This document shows, one piece after another, positions 26,341-40,500 of a DNA stretch of 64,000 nt; the first letter of the stretch is position 1, and every line of letters begins with the position of its first letter. Below the pieces are notes generated by a model, which was not told the origin of the DNA, searched no databases, and saw nothing but the letters and a program-made list of their open reading frames with translations. The stretch is from Vigna angularis (Eukaryota; Streptophyta; Magnoliopsida; Fabales; Fabaceae), in contig NC_068975.1 in NCBI RefSeq assembly GCF_016808095.1, positions 35,920,001-35,984,000 of the forward strand, read 5' to 3'. Position numbers and translations under genes: made by a program.

Positions 26341-29300
26341 CTTTTTTAAATAATGACCAATATAACAAGATTCAAATAGTATTTTTTTATATACAATAAA
26401 GAAAGAAGCATTCCAAATTATATACTTTTTTAGTAAAGTATTTAATGATTGGATTTTTATTAATTTTGTACATCTATAATATTGTTATGCCTTTTCACCT
26501 GTATCGAGATTTCTCTTAATATTTTTTTTTCTAATTTTATCTTTAAAAAAATTAATTATTCTATTGATTTAATTATTTTTTATTTGACTGTTTTTTAAAA
26601 ATTTAACTGTTATTCAATTATAAAATTACCTACAAAATTAATAAAAATATTTATAATAAAATTATAAATTTTACTTCTATTTAATTTTATAATAATATTA
26701 TTATTATTATTATTTATTATCATAAAAAAACACATATTTATATAAATAATATCCTCATCCAAATATGTAAAACTTTCCAGCTTCCATTTAAGATTTCACT
26801 CAACTTAACTGTGATAACAGTATAATTCTCTTTTCTAATATCAAATGTTTTTAAACCCATAAACGTCTACCTTTATAGTTAAAAACATAAACCTAGCATT
26901 TTAAAATTTATTGTTAGCTAAAAAGATTAGCTTTCTATTTTAATCATCCATATCAGCATGGAGATTAGTTTGAAATGTACCACGATTTTTCTATGTCAAC
27001 AGTATTAATATATGAATTATTATAAAAAAGAACAAGATTATTTAATAATCTTTTAACAAATAAGCATTGCAGTATAGATTAGTACGTTAGAAACATGTAA
27101 GAACTTTAACTGTTTTTACATCTTTTAATTCAAATCATAATATATATATATATATATATATATTTCTTATTGCCCATGCTAGTTGTTTTAAATTTAACCA
27201 AATGAATTTACTTTTGCTATACAAATCATTAAACACTACCCTTCTATCGCCTATCTTCTTTAAACTAGATTATTAACATTTTATTTGGTTATAACAATGT
27301 ATGATAATAACAAAGCTGTTTCCTATTTCAATAATGCCCTGAAATTAAATATACTTTAGTTTTACTAACTTTTTACGAATAAAATAATAAGAAAGTATCA
27401 AATAAAAAGGAAATCACATAAAGTACTAATATTTTTTAAGCATGAAGTCCTTTAAATTATAAATCCATTAATCCTTTAAAAAAAAATTATTTTATGATGA
27501 CATATTTCATAAACATTATATATTTATTTATATTTGAAACAATAATGTTTCGAGTAAGGCGTTGTGATTTCTTACTCAAAGCACTCAATGCTGTATGAAA
27601 GTTTTTCATCATTCAAGTTATTTTGTTTGATCTCTCTTTTCCTTGTCTAAACTCCAAAACGTGTAAGGAGGTACCAAGGCTTTCCTCAATCCAATGACTT
27701 TGTATAATAATCTTGTAATAAAGACTAACAATAAGAATTAATTACTTACATTTCGTGAATCATATATTTATAAATATTAAAATAAGCTTAGTATTATATC
27801 ATACTCATTATCAATAAATTATTTTCGTTATTCTTATTATTAATTTTTAATTAATGACTATTATTTTTATTAACTGTCATAAATAATTGTTATTGTTCAA
27901 ATTAATTATCAATTAATAATTCTTCCATATTGATTGATATTTTTTCACTAAATGATTGACAACCTAGTCCTTGGCTGACCAGTCCTACCGTACAATAATA
28001 TTGATGAAAAAAAATTTGGAGTTGTAATTTAAACCACAAACTTTGAAGTGGTAAAGAAGAATATTTATAAAGGAGATTTGAGGCTAAAAGATGAAGTTTA
28101 TTCAGAAAAGACACTTCACACTTGTGGGATACCCAAAGGAGAGTGGTGGCTATAGTTTGAAGCTAAAGGATATATCTATGATACAGAATATTTGGCACTG
28201 GTGGTTCATACATACATATCCCACAATCAGAGACAAATCATACAAACCAACGGCTTTGGAGGGGAAAGAATCCAAGGAATAAACATATTTCATAAACCAA
28301 AAAGCATCTCTTATCTTTGGTGCTAAATTTTGCCAAAATAAAAGCTTCCACTTATAGCCACACAGGGGTTTCTCTCCTTGCAACGCAACCATTTTCATAC
28401 ATAATTCCTAACCCATCACGTTCCCTTTTTTTATTCCTTCAAATATTGTTTAAAAACTTAGACTTTAATTTAGTTTAACATTCTTTTGGAATCTACTCCC
28501 CATGATCAATTTCGCACTTAAATTCTAATTTATCTATGCATGGAAGGCACGTGAAGTTGTTGGACTTTGGTCCCACTTCCTTAGTCTCAGGTTCAAAGCT
28601 TAGTAATTATCCTATTTCTCGCTCAATCACATGAGACATAAATATATGGATTTATTGTTTTTTCGTTTTCTTAACTTTCTATTTTAATCCAAGACATGAC
28701 CATTTTCTGTATTGCATATTCTCAGGTTCAGATACAATATAGGCAATTATCCCAGATCAGACAAATCTTCGGCCAAAATGACTGTTTAGAATAAATTTTC
28801 CTCACATTTCGTGTTGGGTGTAGAGCCTTGTTATCACATCAAACAGTTGTTGAGTGCATGAAATGTAACCAGACTACTGTAGTTAATTAGTACTACAGTA
28901 ACAAATTCTAATAATTAATGCAAGTGGGTAATCTCTGATTAGATCATCAAGCTGAATGCTCTATGATCGCGACCCTTCACTATTTTCAAAACAGGAAAAT
29001 CGAAATCAATGTTAGTGTCTGTTCTAGTTCAGAAAACTGAAACATATTGTGACAGACTCGAATTCCTCAAACCAAGCATCAAGGGGAGAAAGATCACAAC
29101 AAAAACTCGTGGCACCTGAATGAATGGATGTGTAATAGGCACCGGAATCCGTATTCAACTATGTTTCATACTCTGATACTTGCTAACACATCAAACATAT
29201 ACTTGCAGCGTTTACTACAAAGAGATGGATGCATGATATTATTACAGCACACAAACTAACAACTGACTCTGTTTGTGACTCGTGAAAATCTTTGATTTCC

Positions 29301-29569
29301 GAACAGAGGTGACCAGGCAAAGTTTATCGGGATTATAGTAAAGGGGGAGAAAAAGAATGAACAGGAAACACTAGGATACGATTTTTTAAGATGTTGTCAG
29401 TAATGTTATTTCCTCAAAATTAGAGCTTTATCTTATTAATTGATATTATGAAAGTTACATTGAATTATATATAGAAACTCTAATTCTGATCCAAAAAGAG
29501 CATACACAGCACTTAACAACTGTAACTGAATTTTGTACATCAAGATGTCGGAAGCATAAATCCGAAGCA
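26341..29569. other. A+T-rich intergenic stretch
   Basis: About 3.2 kb between the MULE and the B-box gene. It contains a (TA)n run at 27141-27163 and short ATT repeats near 26.70 kb. The last few hundred bases should be the B-box 3' UTR. A CACGTG core occurs near 28.55 kb. No gene recognised. Confidence 0.5.
27141..27163. repeat. (TA)n microsatellite, about 23 bp
   Basis: Simple TA alternation in intergenic DNA. Confidence 0.9.
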
Positions 29570-30040
29570 TTAATCTGAGACCCCCTCTTCAACGTTAGAG
29601 GACCTGGTAGAACTAGTTGCAGCACTATTTGAAGAAGCGGAAGCTGGGGGTGGTGGTGGTGTAGATGTCCATGGAACCACTTGATTTTCTTCATCATCTT
29701 CTTCCGCTCCATCCTCATCGTTTTCTACATGGTCATCCATCTCATCATCATCATCATCATCATTATGGTCGTCATCATCTTCATCGTGATTCTGTCGGCT
29801 GCGGCTCTCACTGTTGTTGTTAACACAAGTGTTGCAAACGGAGACGGTGGGTACAAACTTGGGTCCAGTTCCGTGCCAAGCCGTGAGCGACTGACAAACA
29901 TGGCAGAGAAGAATCCTGAGATGTTTGGTGACGAGGAAGTTTGCACTGTGAACCTTGGCATCGCATTTCCAACAGAGGCTGGCTTGATCCGATTCACACG
30001 ACAACTTTGCAGGACTGTTACAGAGATCACACTTCCTCAT
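29570..30040 (-). CDS. B-box zinc-finger protein, BBX28/29-like (single B-box class)
   Basis: Single exon, 156 residues plus TAA, starting at the ATG at 30038-30040. The N-terminal B-box is MRKCDLCNSPAKLSCESDQA followed by SLCWKCDAKVHSANFLVTKH, with the Cys/His zinc ligands in place. A second cysteine-rich segment follows (LCHVCQSL ... VSVCNTC), as in this subgroup. Residues about 84-118 are almost entirely Asp/Glu/His/Asn, and the ENQVVPW motif near residue 118 is shared with Arabidopsis BBX28/29. The tail is Pro/Ser/Thr-rich. There is no CCT domain, as expected for the class. Known relatives act in the nucleus on light signalling and flowering, partly by interfering with HY5. A G-box lies about 1.08 kb upstream. 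The acidic tract is encoded by a GAT microsatellite. Confidence 0.9.
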   Translation of the reverse strand: MRKCDLCNSPAKLSCESDQASLCWKCDAKVHSANFLVTKHLRILLCHVCQSLTAWHGTGPKFVPTVSVCNTCVNNNSESRSRQNHDEDDDDHNDDDDDDEMDDHVENDEDGAEEDDEENQVVPWTSTPPPPPASASSNSAATSSTRSSNVEEGVSD

Positions 30041-31114
30041 CTCAGCCTTGTACTAAATTTTGTTCTCTCTCTGCTGTTATTGCCAAACCACAGACCAGAT
30101 ATCATATATTGATTTGTGAACAAAAATAAACTATGGTGTTCGGGGAAGCTGTTGATGTAACAAACCACAGATTTTGCTTTCTCGCTCTACGGTGGAAAAA
30201 ATTGCAGAGAGAGAAAAGAAAAATAAGCAAAAGGGGTGTAGTGTGAACGCTGATATTAGTGATTTAAAAATAAAAAAAGTGTTAGACCCTGAATGATCGG
30301 AAATTAAAGAATCTTGCATGATGGCAACTAAGTTTATGTCTCTGTATAAAGTCAAATTAGTCCTCCTTGTGTCATTCAATCTTCAAGAATATTGCCACTG
30401 GCAAAATCCATACTTCGAAGACTGATGATTTACTGGTTGAATTAACATTAGGAGACCTTAATTATAATTGAAGACTAATATAATTGAAGACCTTAATTTA
30501 ATTATTTAGTTTAGAAAAAGAAAAGGCAAAACTATAGTTGATTATGACTGGGAGTCGAACAAAGTTGGTCAGCCAGTTAGTTTCAACTTTCAATACATTC
30601 ATGATTCATGATACCAGTTTTAGTCATGTCTGCATCCGTGTTTGAACTTGGTGAACTCAGTTGAATTTCTTATGTGGATTTGGTCAAGAAAAATAGGTGA
30701 AGCCATTAAGACAAATTTCAAAAATTACTGTAACTAATGCTGTTGTACTTAAGACTGATATTAAAGCTAAAACTCAGTAGTGAGAAATTTGAAATATATG
30801 AATCAAAATAAACTTTGGTTTTAAAAAAATAAAATAAGGAGAAATTTGAGACTAAAAGTTCTTGCTCTATAAGGAGAGAAAGAGGTAGATGAGATATTAT
30901 TGAAGTAGCGAAGTCGCAGAGCAATAAGCAGAGATTGGCACGTCAGATTGCACTAATATTTTGTTGTGTCACTCTTTCTCAACGTATGGTTGGTTGCTTG
31001 GTTGATGAGAGTGTACGGATGCACTTAATTCTGTCTCTCTGAATCACAAACACACCAATTGCCCAAATACAACATTAGCTTTGATTTTTTATAAGGAAGG
31101 AAATTCTGAAGATG

Positions 31115-31123
31115 ACACGTGGC
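31115..31123. promoter_or_regulatory. G-box core within ACACGTGGC
   Basis: CACGTG with the flanking GC preferred by bZIP factors such as HY5 and ABF, about 1.08 kb upstream of the B-box start codon. The motif is short and can occur by chance; a link to the light-related B-box gene is inference. Confidence 0.3.
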
Positions 31124-32852
31124 AATACAGTAGTGAATGAATCTGTGGGCTTCTTCTGAGGTTTGCCCCATTTTTCTCTTGGAATAGGTGGTTTTTGGTA
31201 CAGAGGTTGGCTTCAGCGTGGTTTTGGCCACGTCTGTTCTGCAATATATATTATCGACCAATTAGATGCTTAAATATTCTTTTTCAAATATTTTAATACT
31301 AAAAGTCTAATACATAAATAAAAAATTTATAAAACAAAATTTATTCATTTAGAATTTTTACTTCTTTCTAAGTTTTCTAATTAGTCATCTATTTTGACAT
31401 TAAAGAGTGTTAAAGTGGTGATTGTGACAAAAAAATTGACTTTGTTTAATCAGTTTTGCAAAAGAGAAAATTATTTTATTTTCTCCTCTCTAGTTTTAAC
31501 GTTTTCCAATGTAAACAATTTTTCATTACATTTTAGGTTTTTTTATTGAATAATGGTTCTAACGGCGTACCCCGATAATAAATCAATGGTTTATAGGTGT
31601 AGATAGAGTTATTTGAGCAGAGAGGACCATTTTAGGTTCTCTAGAGTCTTTCGGTCGTTTAGTAAGTAAAAAAAACTAAATTGCCGTGTTTTTAAATTTT
31701 TAGTGTGTTGAGAATCTGAGTTTCATGTTTGAGTTGCTTAAATTTAGTTGAAATGTTGAAATGAGTCGTTTGTGCTAATGAAATATGACCTTTTGAGTTG
31801 AATTAGGGGCTTTGAATTGTTTATAGTGATTGAATGTTGAAATGTTGGTATATTGTGTGATTAATATTACATTTGAGGTGAATTGAGACATTGACTGATG
31901 TTTAATCTAATGGTTGATTTTTCTTAAGTAGAGAAAAGTGAATATGTGATAAGAGGAACAAAAATATTGTCATAAGGACAACCTTAGGTAGAGCGCTCAG
32001 GTGGAGAATGTATTACCACTACAAGTGCACGATCCCCTAATACTTAACATCAATACTTTATTCAGATAGTCAAGTCTAGAATGCATGATTGAAGGTTTAA
32101 AATTGATTAATATAACTTGTACATATGTCAACCGTCATAATTATGTGTATGAATGATCGTTTGATACATTAGTTTATCCTTATATTTTGTCTATTTGTGT
32201 GTGATTGTTTTCTCTTTTATAATGATCACCTTAATAGTGAGTGAGAGATGTTTATAGACAACAAGTGTTGTGAGGAGACACAATTAAACATAGAATATGA
32301 TGTCCTTTTTATAGTTTTGTCTATTTTTTACCCTTTGTTCACTTTAATGGATTTGGGGGAGGTGATTGAGTGAACTTGAAGATAAATTTTGTTGTTGTTT
32401 ATTTGAGTGAATTTGGAGGTAAGTGAGATTGAAAACAACGTTTGTGAGAATTAGTGTAGGATTTGATTGATGTGACACATTAAAAAAATTTACTTCCAAA
32501 TCCTTAATGATCCTATTACACCTTTATTTTTAGTATAATATATCTCAAAGTGGTGTAGGACCTTGTATATATTTTGGTATTATAAGTTATATATAGATAA
32601 CTGCATTAACCACTTATATATTTTTCTAAAGATCCTATAATTATTATACCATATTGGGATTATGCAATAACTTTTTAATATATTTTTCTTTCTTGTAAAA
32701 TAACAATTGTATATTATTTATCATTTTTTAAGAAAAACTTATTATTATTAAAGAATATTTAAAGATAATATTGATAAAATACTTATTTTAATTTAAAAAA
32801 ATATATTTAAAAAAGTAAAATTGGAAAGCGAGAATACAAAACGTATAATCTC

Positions 32853-32855
<3 letters not shown>

Positions 32856-32946
<91 letters not shown>
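32856..32946. repeat. (TA)n microsatellite, about 91 bp
   Basis: Uninterrupted TA alternation. Assembly length of such a tract is unreliable. Confidence 0.95.
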
Positions 32947-32950
<4 letters not shown>

Positions 32951-33721
32951 TAGGTATAGATTATTCACACTTAATCTTAAACATAGTATTTTATTGATCT
33001 TTTATGTGTTTATTTTACATGCTAAAACGTATAGAATAAGTTGTTTTTAAATTTTTTATGTTGTTGAGTTACGATATTGTATTTCTCTAATGTTATTTAT
33101 ATTTTATAGTAATTAATAACAGAAATTATCATATTTCTTGGACACTTTTTTTTTTTAATTTTCAAAAAATATCCTTGAAATATAATTGTTTTATTATTTT
33201 TTTCACATGAAAACCTCATTATAAAAAAATACATTCACTGTCTTTTCATATTCTAGAAAAACTGTTTCAGATTACTAAAGGTTATTATGTATAAATATTC
33301 TTTCCAAAATATTTCTTAATTTTTTTTTCTCACATGAAAACTCCAACCATCTACTTGTAATCAAATCAAATTATATTGACCACCTTTACGTTATCTACAG
33401 CATTTTTTTTATTTTGAAAAAAAATAAATCTATTTCTTTATTTTATTTATTCACTGTGATCGAAACATATTACAAATTACGAATCTTACAAAAAATAAAT
33501 TGAAGACCGCTAGTTTAGTTTTAAACAATTTTTCAGGGATAATTTTACACTTCAAAAGGTTTAAAAAGTTCAAAATTTACAAATTATTTCAATTTGAATA
33601 AAAACACAGTTTCGACATGAAATTAATATCGCTGATAAAAAATAAATAATTATAAATTATAAAAATCTTTAATCTTGAAAGTAAAAATATTCTAATAAAT
33701 GGAACCGTCAGCGCCGTGCAT

Positions 33722-33728
33722 TATAAAA
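33722..33728 (+). promoter_or_regulatory. Candidate TATA box of the OTU gene
   Basis: TATAAAA lies about 590 bp before the ATG and shortly before a GC-richer leader. Splice-like sites at 33850/33936 and 33984/34235 suggest that the 5' UTR is interrupted by one or two introns, which would explain the distance. This is inference from consensus only. Confidence 0.4.
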
Positions 33729-34317
33729 CGATAACGACGATGCGTTTCACATCTGTTGGGAATTTAGGGATTTCCGTTTACTGATCTCAGTCTTGAACTT
33801 CACTATCGCAGTGATTATGGGGTTTCTCTTCTCATCGTAACGCGCGCAGGTTTAACCTTTCTCATTTCCTGTACTTTTGTTTTCATTTCTCAATGCGAAT
33901 TGAAATAGACTTCAACGTGATGTATTTGGTTTGCAGCTGCAGCTCCGAGAAAGGGTTTTCTTGCACCGCTAATGAAATTGCCGGTAGGTTTCTATTCAGT
34001 TTTGATGGTTTGTATTCTAATGATGCGGTCTGCGTCGATATACCTGTTCTGTGATGTGACACAGAGAAAATTTTGCAAGATTTTGGTTGCCAATATATTA
34101 ATTTGTTGGCTTTGTCGCTTTAGTTTTTTATTGTAAATTTGTTGTTGTCTCATGGGAATGAGTTTAATTGAATTTCATTATTGGAATATTAACCGTATTT
34201 TGGAGACCGATATGAACGGATATTACTTGTGGCAGGGTTTTTCAGTTCTTGAGTAGATTGTTTGTTCTCCTAGAAAGTAGTGGATATTAAAGAAGACCGA
34301 ACTGTTTTGGAGGGAAA

Positions 34318-37300
34318 ATGCAGAGTAAAGAAGCAGTCGTGGAGGATGGGGAAATAACGTCATCTGTGACTGTTCCAGACACTGAATTTGACGAGTGGAA
34401 CAATTTTGGGGACGATGACATAATGCAACAACAGTATTCAATTCAGGCCGACGAAGCTAAGAAAGTTCCATTTGTGGGTGACAAGGCAAGGCTAAGTGAA
34501 TAATAAATCTGTCAATCTTATTTTATTTCTTATCTAGTGTTTTAGGTTTAATTGGCTTATAATTTATCGTGGTAATAACTTTCCTTGAAACTCTGAATTT
34601 GACCCATTTGAGCTTGAGGAAAATGCTATAATTAATCAAGTACAAATCGTATTACTTTTGTATCCATTATCATTTTTTTATTCTTTGCTACTTCTTTTCA
34701 TGATGGAAGGGGTGGAATATGAGTTGAACAATGAGGGTATGTGTGTGTGGACAATGATTTCATGTGACAAATTTGCAGGAACCGCTGAGTAGCTTAGCTG
34801 CTGAATATAAATCTGGCAGTCCTATCTTGCTGGAGAAAATAAAGGTTTGTTAATCTTTTATCTCAGTTTCATCTGTGCTTTATTTTCTCCTTTCATCTTT
34901 TTATGTTGAGCTTTTTATACTTCCCTTAATGCAGGTGCTTGATGAGCAATATGCTGCCATTCGTCGCACTCGGGGAGATGGAAACTGCTTCTTTCGAAGC
35001 TTTATGTTTTCTTATCTTGTATGTCTTAGTTTATCTACCTTAAAAGCATATCCATTACTTTAAATTGGAGGGCTATTTTCTGGTTTATGGAGCATGTAAT
35101 CAAATATTCCAACAATTTTGGCCAATGATTGAATTCTCATCATTTTTTTTCCAGGAGCATATTATGGAATGTCAAGACCAAGCAGAAGTCGATCGTATCC
35201 AACCAAATGTTGAAAAAAGTAGAAAAGCATTGCAAACCTTGGGTTATGCAGACTTGACTTTTGAAGATTTTTTTGCGGTAAGTTATGGCTGCAATTCCTT
35301 ATCTCTGTGGGATAAACATGTCTGCTTATTTATTTTATAATATTATCTTAATATTCTATTGGCTAAATTGCCTACATCCTACTCAAGTTTGAAAAATGTC
35401 CAAAACTTTGGTTGTTATTAATCGGAAAAAGGTATATTGCATTGAGTAGTACTAAGACTATGTATCGGAGTGCTTAATTAAGAGAGTTGATTAATGCTAA
35501 GCATTATCGTTTAACTTTTTTTGGCATTATAGTGTATGAGCTAGCATTGGGTGTACTCATTTTTGTCTACAAGTTATTGAAGCACCTTTGTTTACAAATT
35601 TTGGACAAAAAAAGAGGAGAGAAATTATAAAACTAAAAGTACAATGAAAACTAAAATTTTGAAGCTCATAATTAAACTCAATCAATACAATTGAGTTCCT
35701 GAAAAAATCACAATAAAGAAAATTAATTGAAGGATCCATAAATTTATATTAAGTTACCACTTTAGCAATTTTTCCATTGGAGTCAATTTCATTAAATAGT
35801 GCTAAAATCTACGCTGCATTATGAGGTCCATAGAATTATGTTAAGTAATCCATTTAAGAAACCATGCATTATGGATGCTCTAGTCTCTCCTAAACTTTGT
35901 CATGGTTGAAAGTAGCAGTCTATACTTTTTTATACCCGAATTTAAGTCCTTAAACAACGGGAAATGTTTAAAAAAGGTTTTTCATTTATCTTGTTTAATT
36001 CCTTAACAGTCTTGTCATGTGAGAATTGGGTGATTAGAGATAATTTCTATTCATGTGTTCAAAATAATCCTTGTGTAATATGTGTGGGGATATATTTGAA
36101 CTCTTGTTTTTCTTCTAAAAATTTAAATAAAATGAAAGTCTTGGTTATCATGTGATTGATAGTTACCATATTCAATATCATTGCTGCCTTTTCTTATTCT
36201 TCTTCTTCGCTTTCAAATCACCCTGAGCTTGATATTCTGTGAAATCTTGAACTAAATAGAGTTATTTTATGCCTATGAACCTAGCGAAGTGCCTTTACAC
36301 ATGCGGGAGCTGTGGTCTGGGCTGTCTTTTTGACCCGCAAGCCATTAACAACTTATTGCTTTTCTTCTATGTTTTAATTTTTCAAATGAAAATAATTCAA
36401 GGAAATAAACACTTCTGGTTGTTGAAATAAATAGGGAAATCATACAATAGAACAAATTTATGTCGTTTTAGTATATAGGAAATTTTCTATCGAGGAGCTT
36501 TTGGAAATTATTTTATGTTGCTTGTCATGGTGGGAAGTACAGTCAATGCTTGAAATACATGTTTACTGTTTTTAAGAAAATGGTTGGAAGTGGAGGACTG
36601 GACCCTATTAGCAGGTTATATTTATTCTTAATCTGTAGAGGCATTTGCATATGTTAGCAAGCTCATACAATTAATTTCATCTTCTAAAGATATAAATAAA
36701 CTTACTTTTGATAAACACTCTTGTAAAAAATTTCAGTTATTCCTTGAGCAGCTGGAATGTGTTATTCAAGGGAAAGAGACGTCCATAAGGTGTTAAATTT
36801 CTCCTTCACCACGAATATGCCTTGTTTACAATCATGAACCCGAAGCATGATATGCTCCTAAAATATTTCATTTCAGCAATTTTCGGTTCATGCAATTTTC
36901 TTATTCTTTTCCTATTTCTGCTCGGGTTTTGTTTGAATGAACTTTTTATTAATATGATCGCAGTCATGAAGAGCTCGTTATCAGAAGCCGAGATCAGTCA
37001 ATATCCGATTATGGTGAGTGACTTAAAAGTTATCCCAAATGCCTTGATCTCATTTCTTCCAGATGTCTTGACAAATCTGCTTTGTTAGTCGTTATGTTCT
37101 TCAGGTTTGTTACCTCTGCTGAAATACAGATGCGTACTGAATTTTTTGAACCGTTCATACTGGGCTTAACCAATACAACAGTCGAGCAGGTATGTTCAAT
37201 ATTGAAATTTTTGTAATTCTTTCAAAAGTTGTTTGGAAGTTTAATATCTGGCAAAAGAGAAACAATATAACCTCAGTCTTCTGGTTTTAAAATATAATTC

Positions 37301-37585
37301 ATGCTATTTATTGTGGTTTAGTTTTGCAAACTATCTGTTGAACCAATGGGTGAAGAGAGCGACCATGTGCACATCACTGCCCTTTCAGATGCATTGGGCG
37401 TTCCAATCCGTGTTGTGTACCTTGACCGCAGCTCATGTGATACTGGTGGTGTCAGTGTAAATCATCATGATTTCATGCCAGTGGCTGGTGATCTCCCAAA
37501 TGCTAGTTGTAGCTCCGTAAAGAATATTCCTTTCATCACACTGCTATATCGCCCTGGTCACTACGATATCCTCTATCCAAAGTGA
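34318..37585 (+). CDS. OTU-domain deubiquitinase, otubain (OTUB1) type
   Basis: Cysteine protease that removes ubiquitin from proteins. Eight coding exons join in phase: 34318-34485, 34779-34844, 34935-35018, 35155-35277, 36737-36789, 36964-37013, 37089-37189 and 37322-37585, giving 302 residues plus TGA. The order of motifs matches Arabidopsis OTUB1: VPFVGDKEPLSSLAAEY, SGSPILLEKIK, RRTRGDGNCFFRSFMFSYL with the catalytic Asp and Cys, LTFEDFFALFLEQLE, SRDQSISDY, MFFRFVTSAEI, FCKLSVEPMGEESDHVHITA and the C-terminal RPGHYDILYPK with the catalytic His. The first coding intron (34486-34778) uses a GC donor (AAG|GCAAGG), required to join VGDK to EPLSS in frame. Intron 4 is 1.46 kb. The protein ends at ILYPK, slightly shorter than the Arabidopsis protein as I recall it. 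Intact. Confidence 0.93.
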
Positions 37586-40500
37586 TAATGACATTTTGGG
37601 TAAAAGACCCTTTGTTACTTTTTTGCGGAAAGAGCTCTCCGTTCTATTCGGTTGCCAAAGGACACGTGTGGTCTGTACCTCGTTAATGTTGAATGGTAAA
37701 TTTTCTTGAATGTTATCTGTTTAGAAGAGATTGATCAACGAAGTACGTCAACATTAACGCACTGAGAATTAAAACTCAGCTCCATACTTTGTGCCTTATA
37801 TGTTGTCCCTGATTTCACTTTTCTCAATATCTCTGCATAGGGATTATTGACTAGTGTGATAGCGCTGCTCCGTGTCACTATGCGGTTTCTGCTTTGCATG
37901 TATGCGCATTAGTATGTCATAAATAACCATTTTTGTCATTGATGTGTGGAGTGGAACTATTGCATAATTGGGTCTATGTGAACTATGGGACTTGTATAGC
38001 TAGCTAGCTAGAGTTAAAAAGAAATATAATCTTGACTTGACCATTTTGATTGTGGTAATGATTAACTCTTGTCATATACTCCTTGATATCACATTATAAA
38101 TGTGATAATGAGCAAACTGCTACGGGCTTTGTTTAAGTTTTATACTTTTACTTTTGGTTCGATTGAAAAATGAAAGTCCTGCATGGTGAAAAGAAAAAGG
38201 GTTAAAGGGGAAGGGGAGGGGTAGGACCTTCTTCGCTGCTTTAAGTTTTTGGATAAGGAAAAGAATTTTGACCAGCACTTCCCCACACAAAAGATTGTGG
38301 AAAAAGAGTTGCTTTTAGCTTTCTTTCATTTAAAACTGTATGACTTAGAAAAAATATATTTAATTTTCTTTCTATGTTTTATTATTGCACTTATGAGGTT
38401 TATCTATGTCATATGTAGAGTTTTTTTTAGTTGATGAAATATACATGGTTTGTGTTATTTGAAGTTATTATTCAACACAATTTATATCATAAATTACAAC
38501 TTCTGTTTATTATAAAATTGTAATTTTATATTTCAGTAAATTGAATTATTTGCTAAACAATAATACTAAAGTATATTGAAAGAATTGTAAGATGTGAATG
38601 AATGAAAAAAATAAAATAATGAATACGATAAAAAAAAATGCTATAAAGGTCAAGAGTTTTTTCATGGCACCCTTCTATTCTTCGATTGTCTTTAATTTTT
38701 TTTTTTAAACTGTTAAATATGTCAAAGGAAAGACTCGGAATGATTTTTCATAATTATTTTTAACATATACACCTTTGTCCTAAATGTTACTTTTTTCACG
38801 ATTCAAAATGTGAATAAACTTCATTATTGTCAAGCTGTTAATTTAAAATTAAATAAAAAGATATAGATTACAAATTTAATTATTTTACTTACTCTTTAAA
38901 TAAATCAATCCCTTCTATAACTCACAAATATATACCAACACAAAAGATTTATAGTTTAGTATATATTTCTAAAAATAGCTATATACTTATTTTAATGACA
39001 CATCATATTATATAAATCATTCACATTTTTTGACAACATCGATATTTTATAATTTTTATGTAGTTTATTATTATTTTTTATAAAACTATTATTTTAAAAA
39101 ATATAAAGTACAAACGATTTCTTTTCACTTATTAAAATTATAATTATTTTCGATTTTATCTTTTATTTAATTCAAATAATTTTACATTTCCCTCTCTCAC
39201 CTGTCTTCTTTAACTTTGTTGTTTTCTTTTTCAGTCTTTGACCACATTCAAATGTCCAAATTTTAAAAGCGTCTCAAAAAATTTAAATTGATTTAAATTT
39301 TAAATAATTGATTAAAAACTATTTAAGTTATAAAATCCACTCTAAATTAATTAATTATATTTAGATTTAATTAGTTAAAATTATTTGACAGGTTGATCTG
39401 GTATAAATAACTTTTAAATAATCTTTCCAATATATTTTTTATTAATTTTTGCTCTATACAAAATTAAATGTCTTATTCTATTTTTATGTTTGTTTTTTAT
39501 CACTTATTTCTAACTTCTAACTTTTTACTACTAAACAAAACCAAAGATAATATTATTTGTTATTTATGGCAACTGTGAAGGGAATTATCTTAGTTTTACT
39601 ATCTTTCTATATACATATATAAGCACTAATTTCACACAGTTGTATTAAAGTTTACAATTTTTTTAATAATTTTTAACTATCCTTTTCATAAAAATGCACA
39701 TATTGTTAATATGATATATATAAATGTGATTTTTTTTATAAATAAAAACAGAATTCCCAAGACAGTTTTTGTCTTTTAGTATGGGTCTTAAATGTTTTTG
39801 TTCGTATATCAATTATATTATAGTATTTTAAAGATATTGGTGAAAAGACAGATATTCTTTTCTTAAGAGTAGCATAAATTCTACTTATTGTTTATAAGAT
39901 TGAAAAATCATACTTTGATGTTATTCTTTTATTTGTATACAATTTTAATCTTATTCACTTTACAAAGCTTAATACAATGTGTATATGTTGCTGTGAATCA
40001 AAACAAGTTTATATAAGACATCTTTCGGGTATAGGGTTGAGTAACTTCACATAATATATCTTTACACTTTTATTTCTTGGTTATATTGATAGTTGTATTT
40101 GTTTTTAGTTCAAGTTTTACTTTATAAACGCTCCAAATCGATTGGAGTACATGTCAAACGTACTTCCATACTTAAGTTATTAATTAATTCGAACGGGTTA
40201 AAATAATATTTTAAATTCACAATAAATGCGATCACCTATCTTTTATCTTTGATCCCTACTTATAGTTTTTGAGACGAGCCTAAGATTAATGAAAACTTAA
40301 TCACAACACAATCTCGATCCATTGTACACTAATTAGCACTTACTCTTAACCTTGATTTGCAGTGTCTCTTAAGAAGTACTTTACTGCTGGAACTGTCCGT
40401 TCAGCCTCCAAAACTAGATGATATTCGTCCTATCCTATTCAAATTTGAGAGTTCAAGCATATATGATTGACCGTCCCTCTTTAGTGGTGTGATTGTCCAA

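Larger units (their letters stand above)
30041..33721. other. Intergenic region upstream of both the B-box gene and the OTU gene
   Basis: A bidirectional promoter interval, since the B-box gene reads left and the deubiquitinase reads right. It has a G-box at 31.12 kb and a 91-bp (TA)n tract at 32.86 kb. The interval 31.5-32.5 kb is less A+T-rich and unlike its surroundings; it may be repeat-derived, but no termini or protein similarity were recognised. Confidence 0.5.

Noticed and set aside
29681..30112. Plus-strand ORF of 143 codons rich in Ile/Met/Val
   Set aside because: Antisense of the B-box coding sequence; the Ile/Val run is the complement of the Asp codons.
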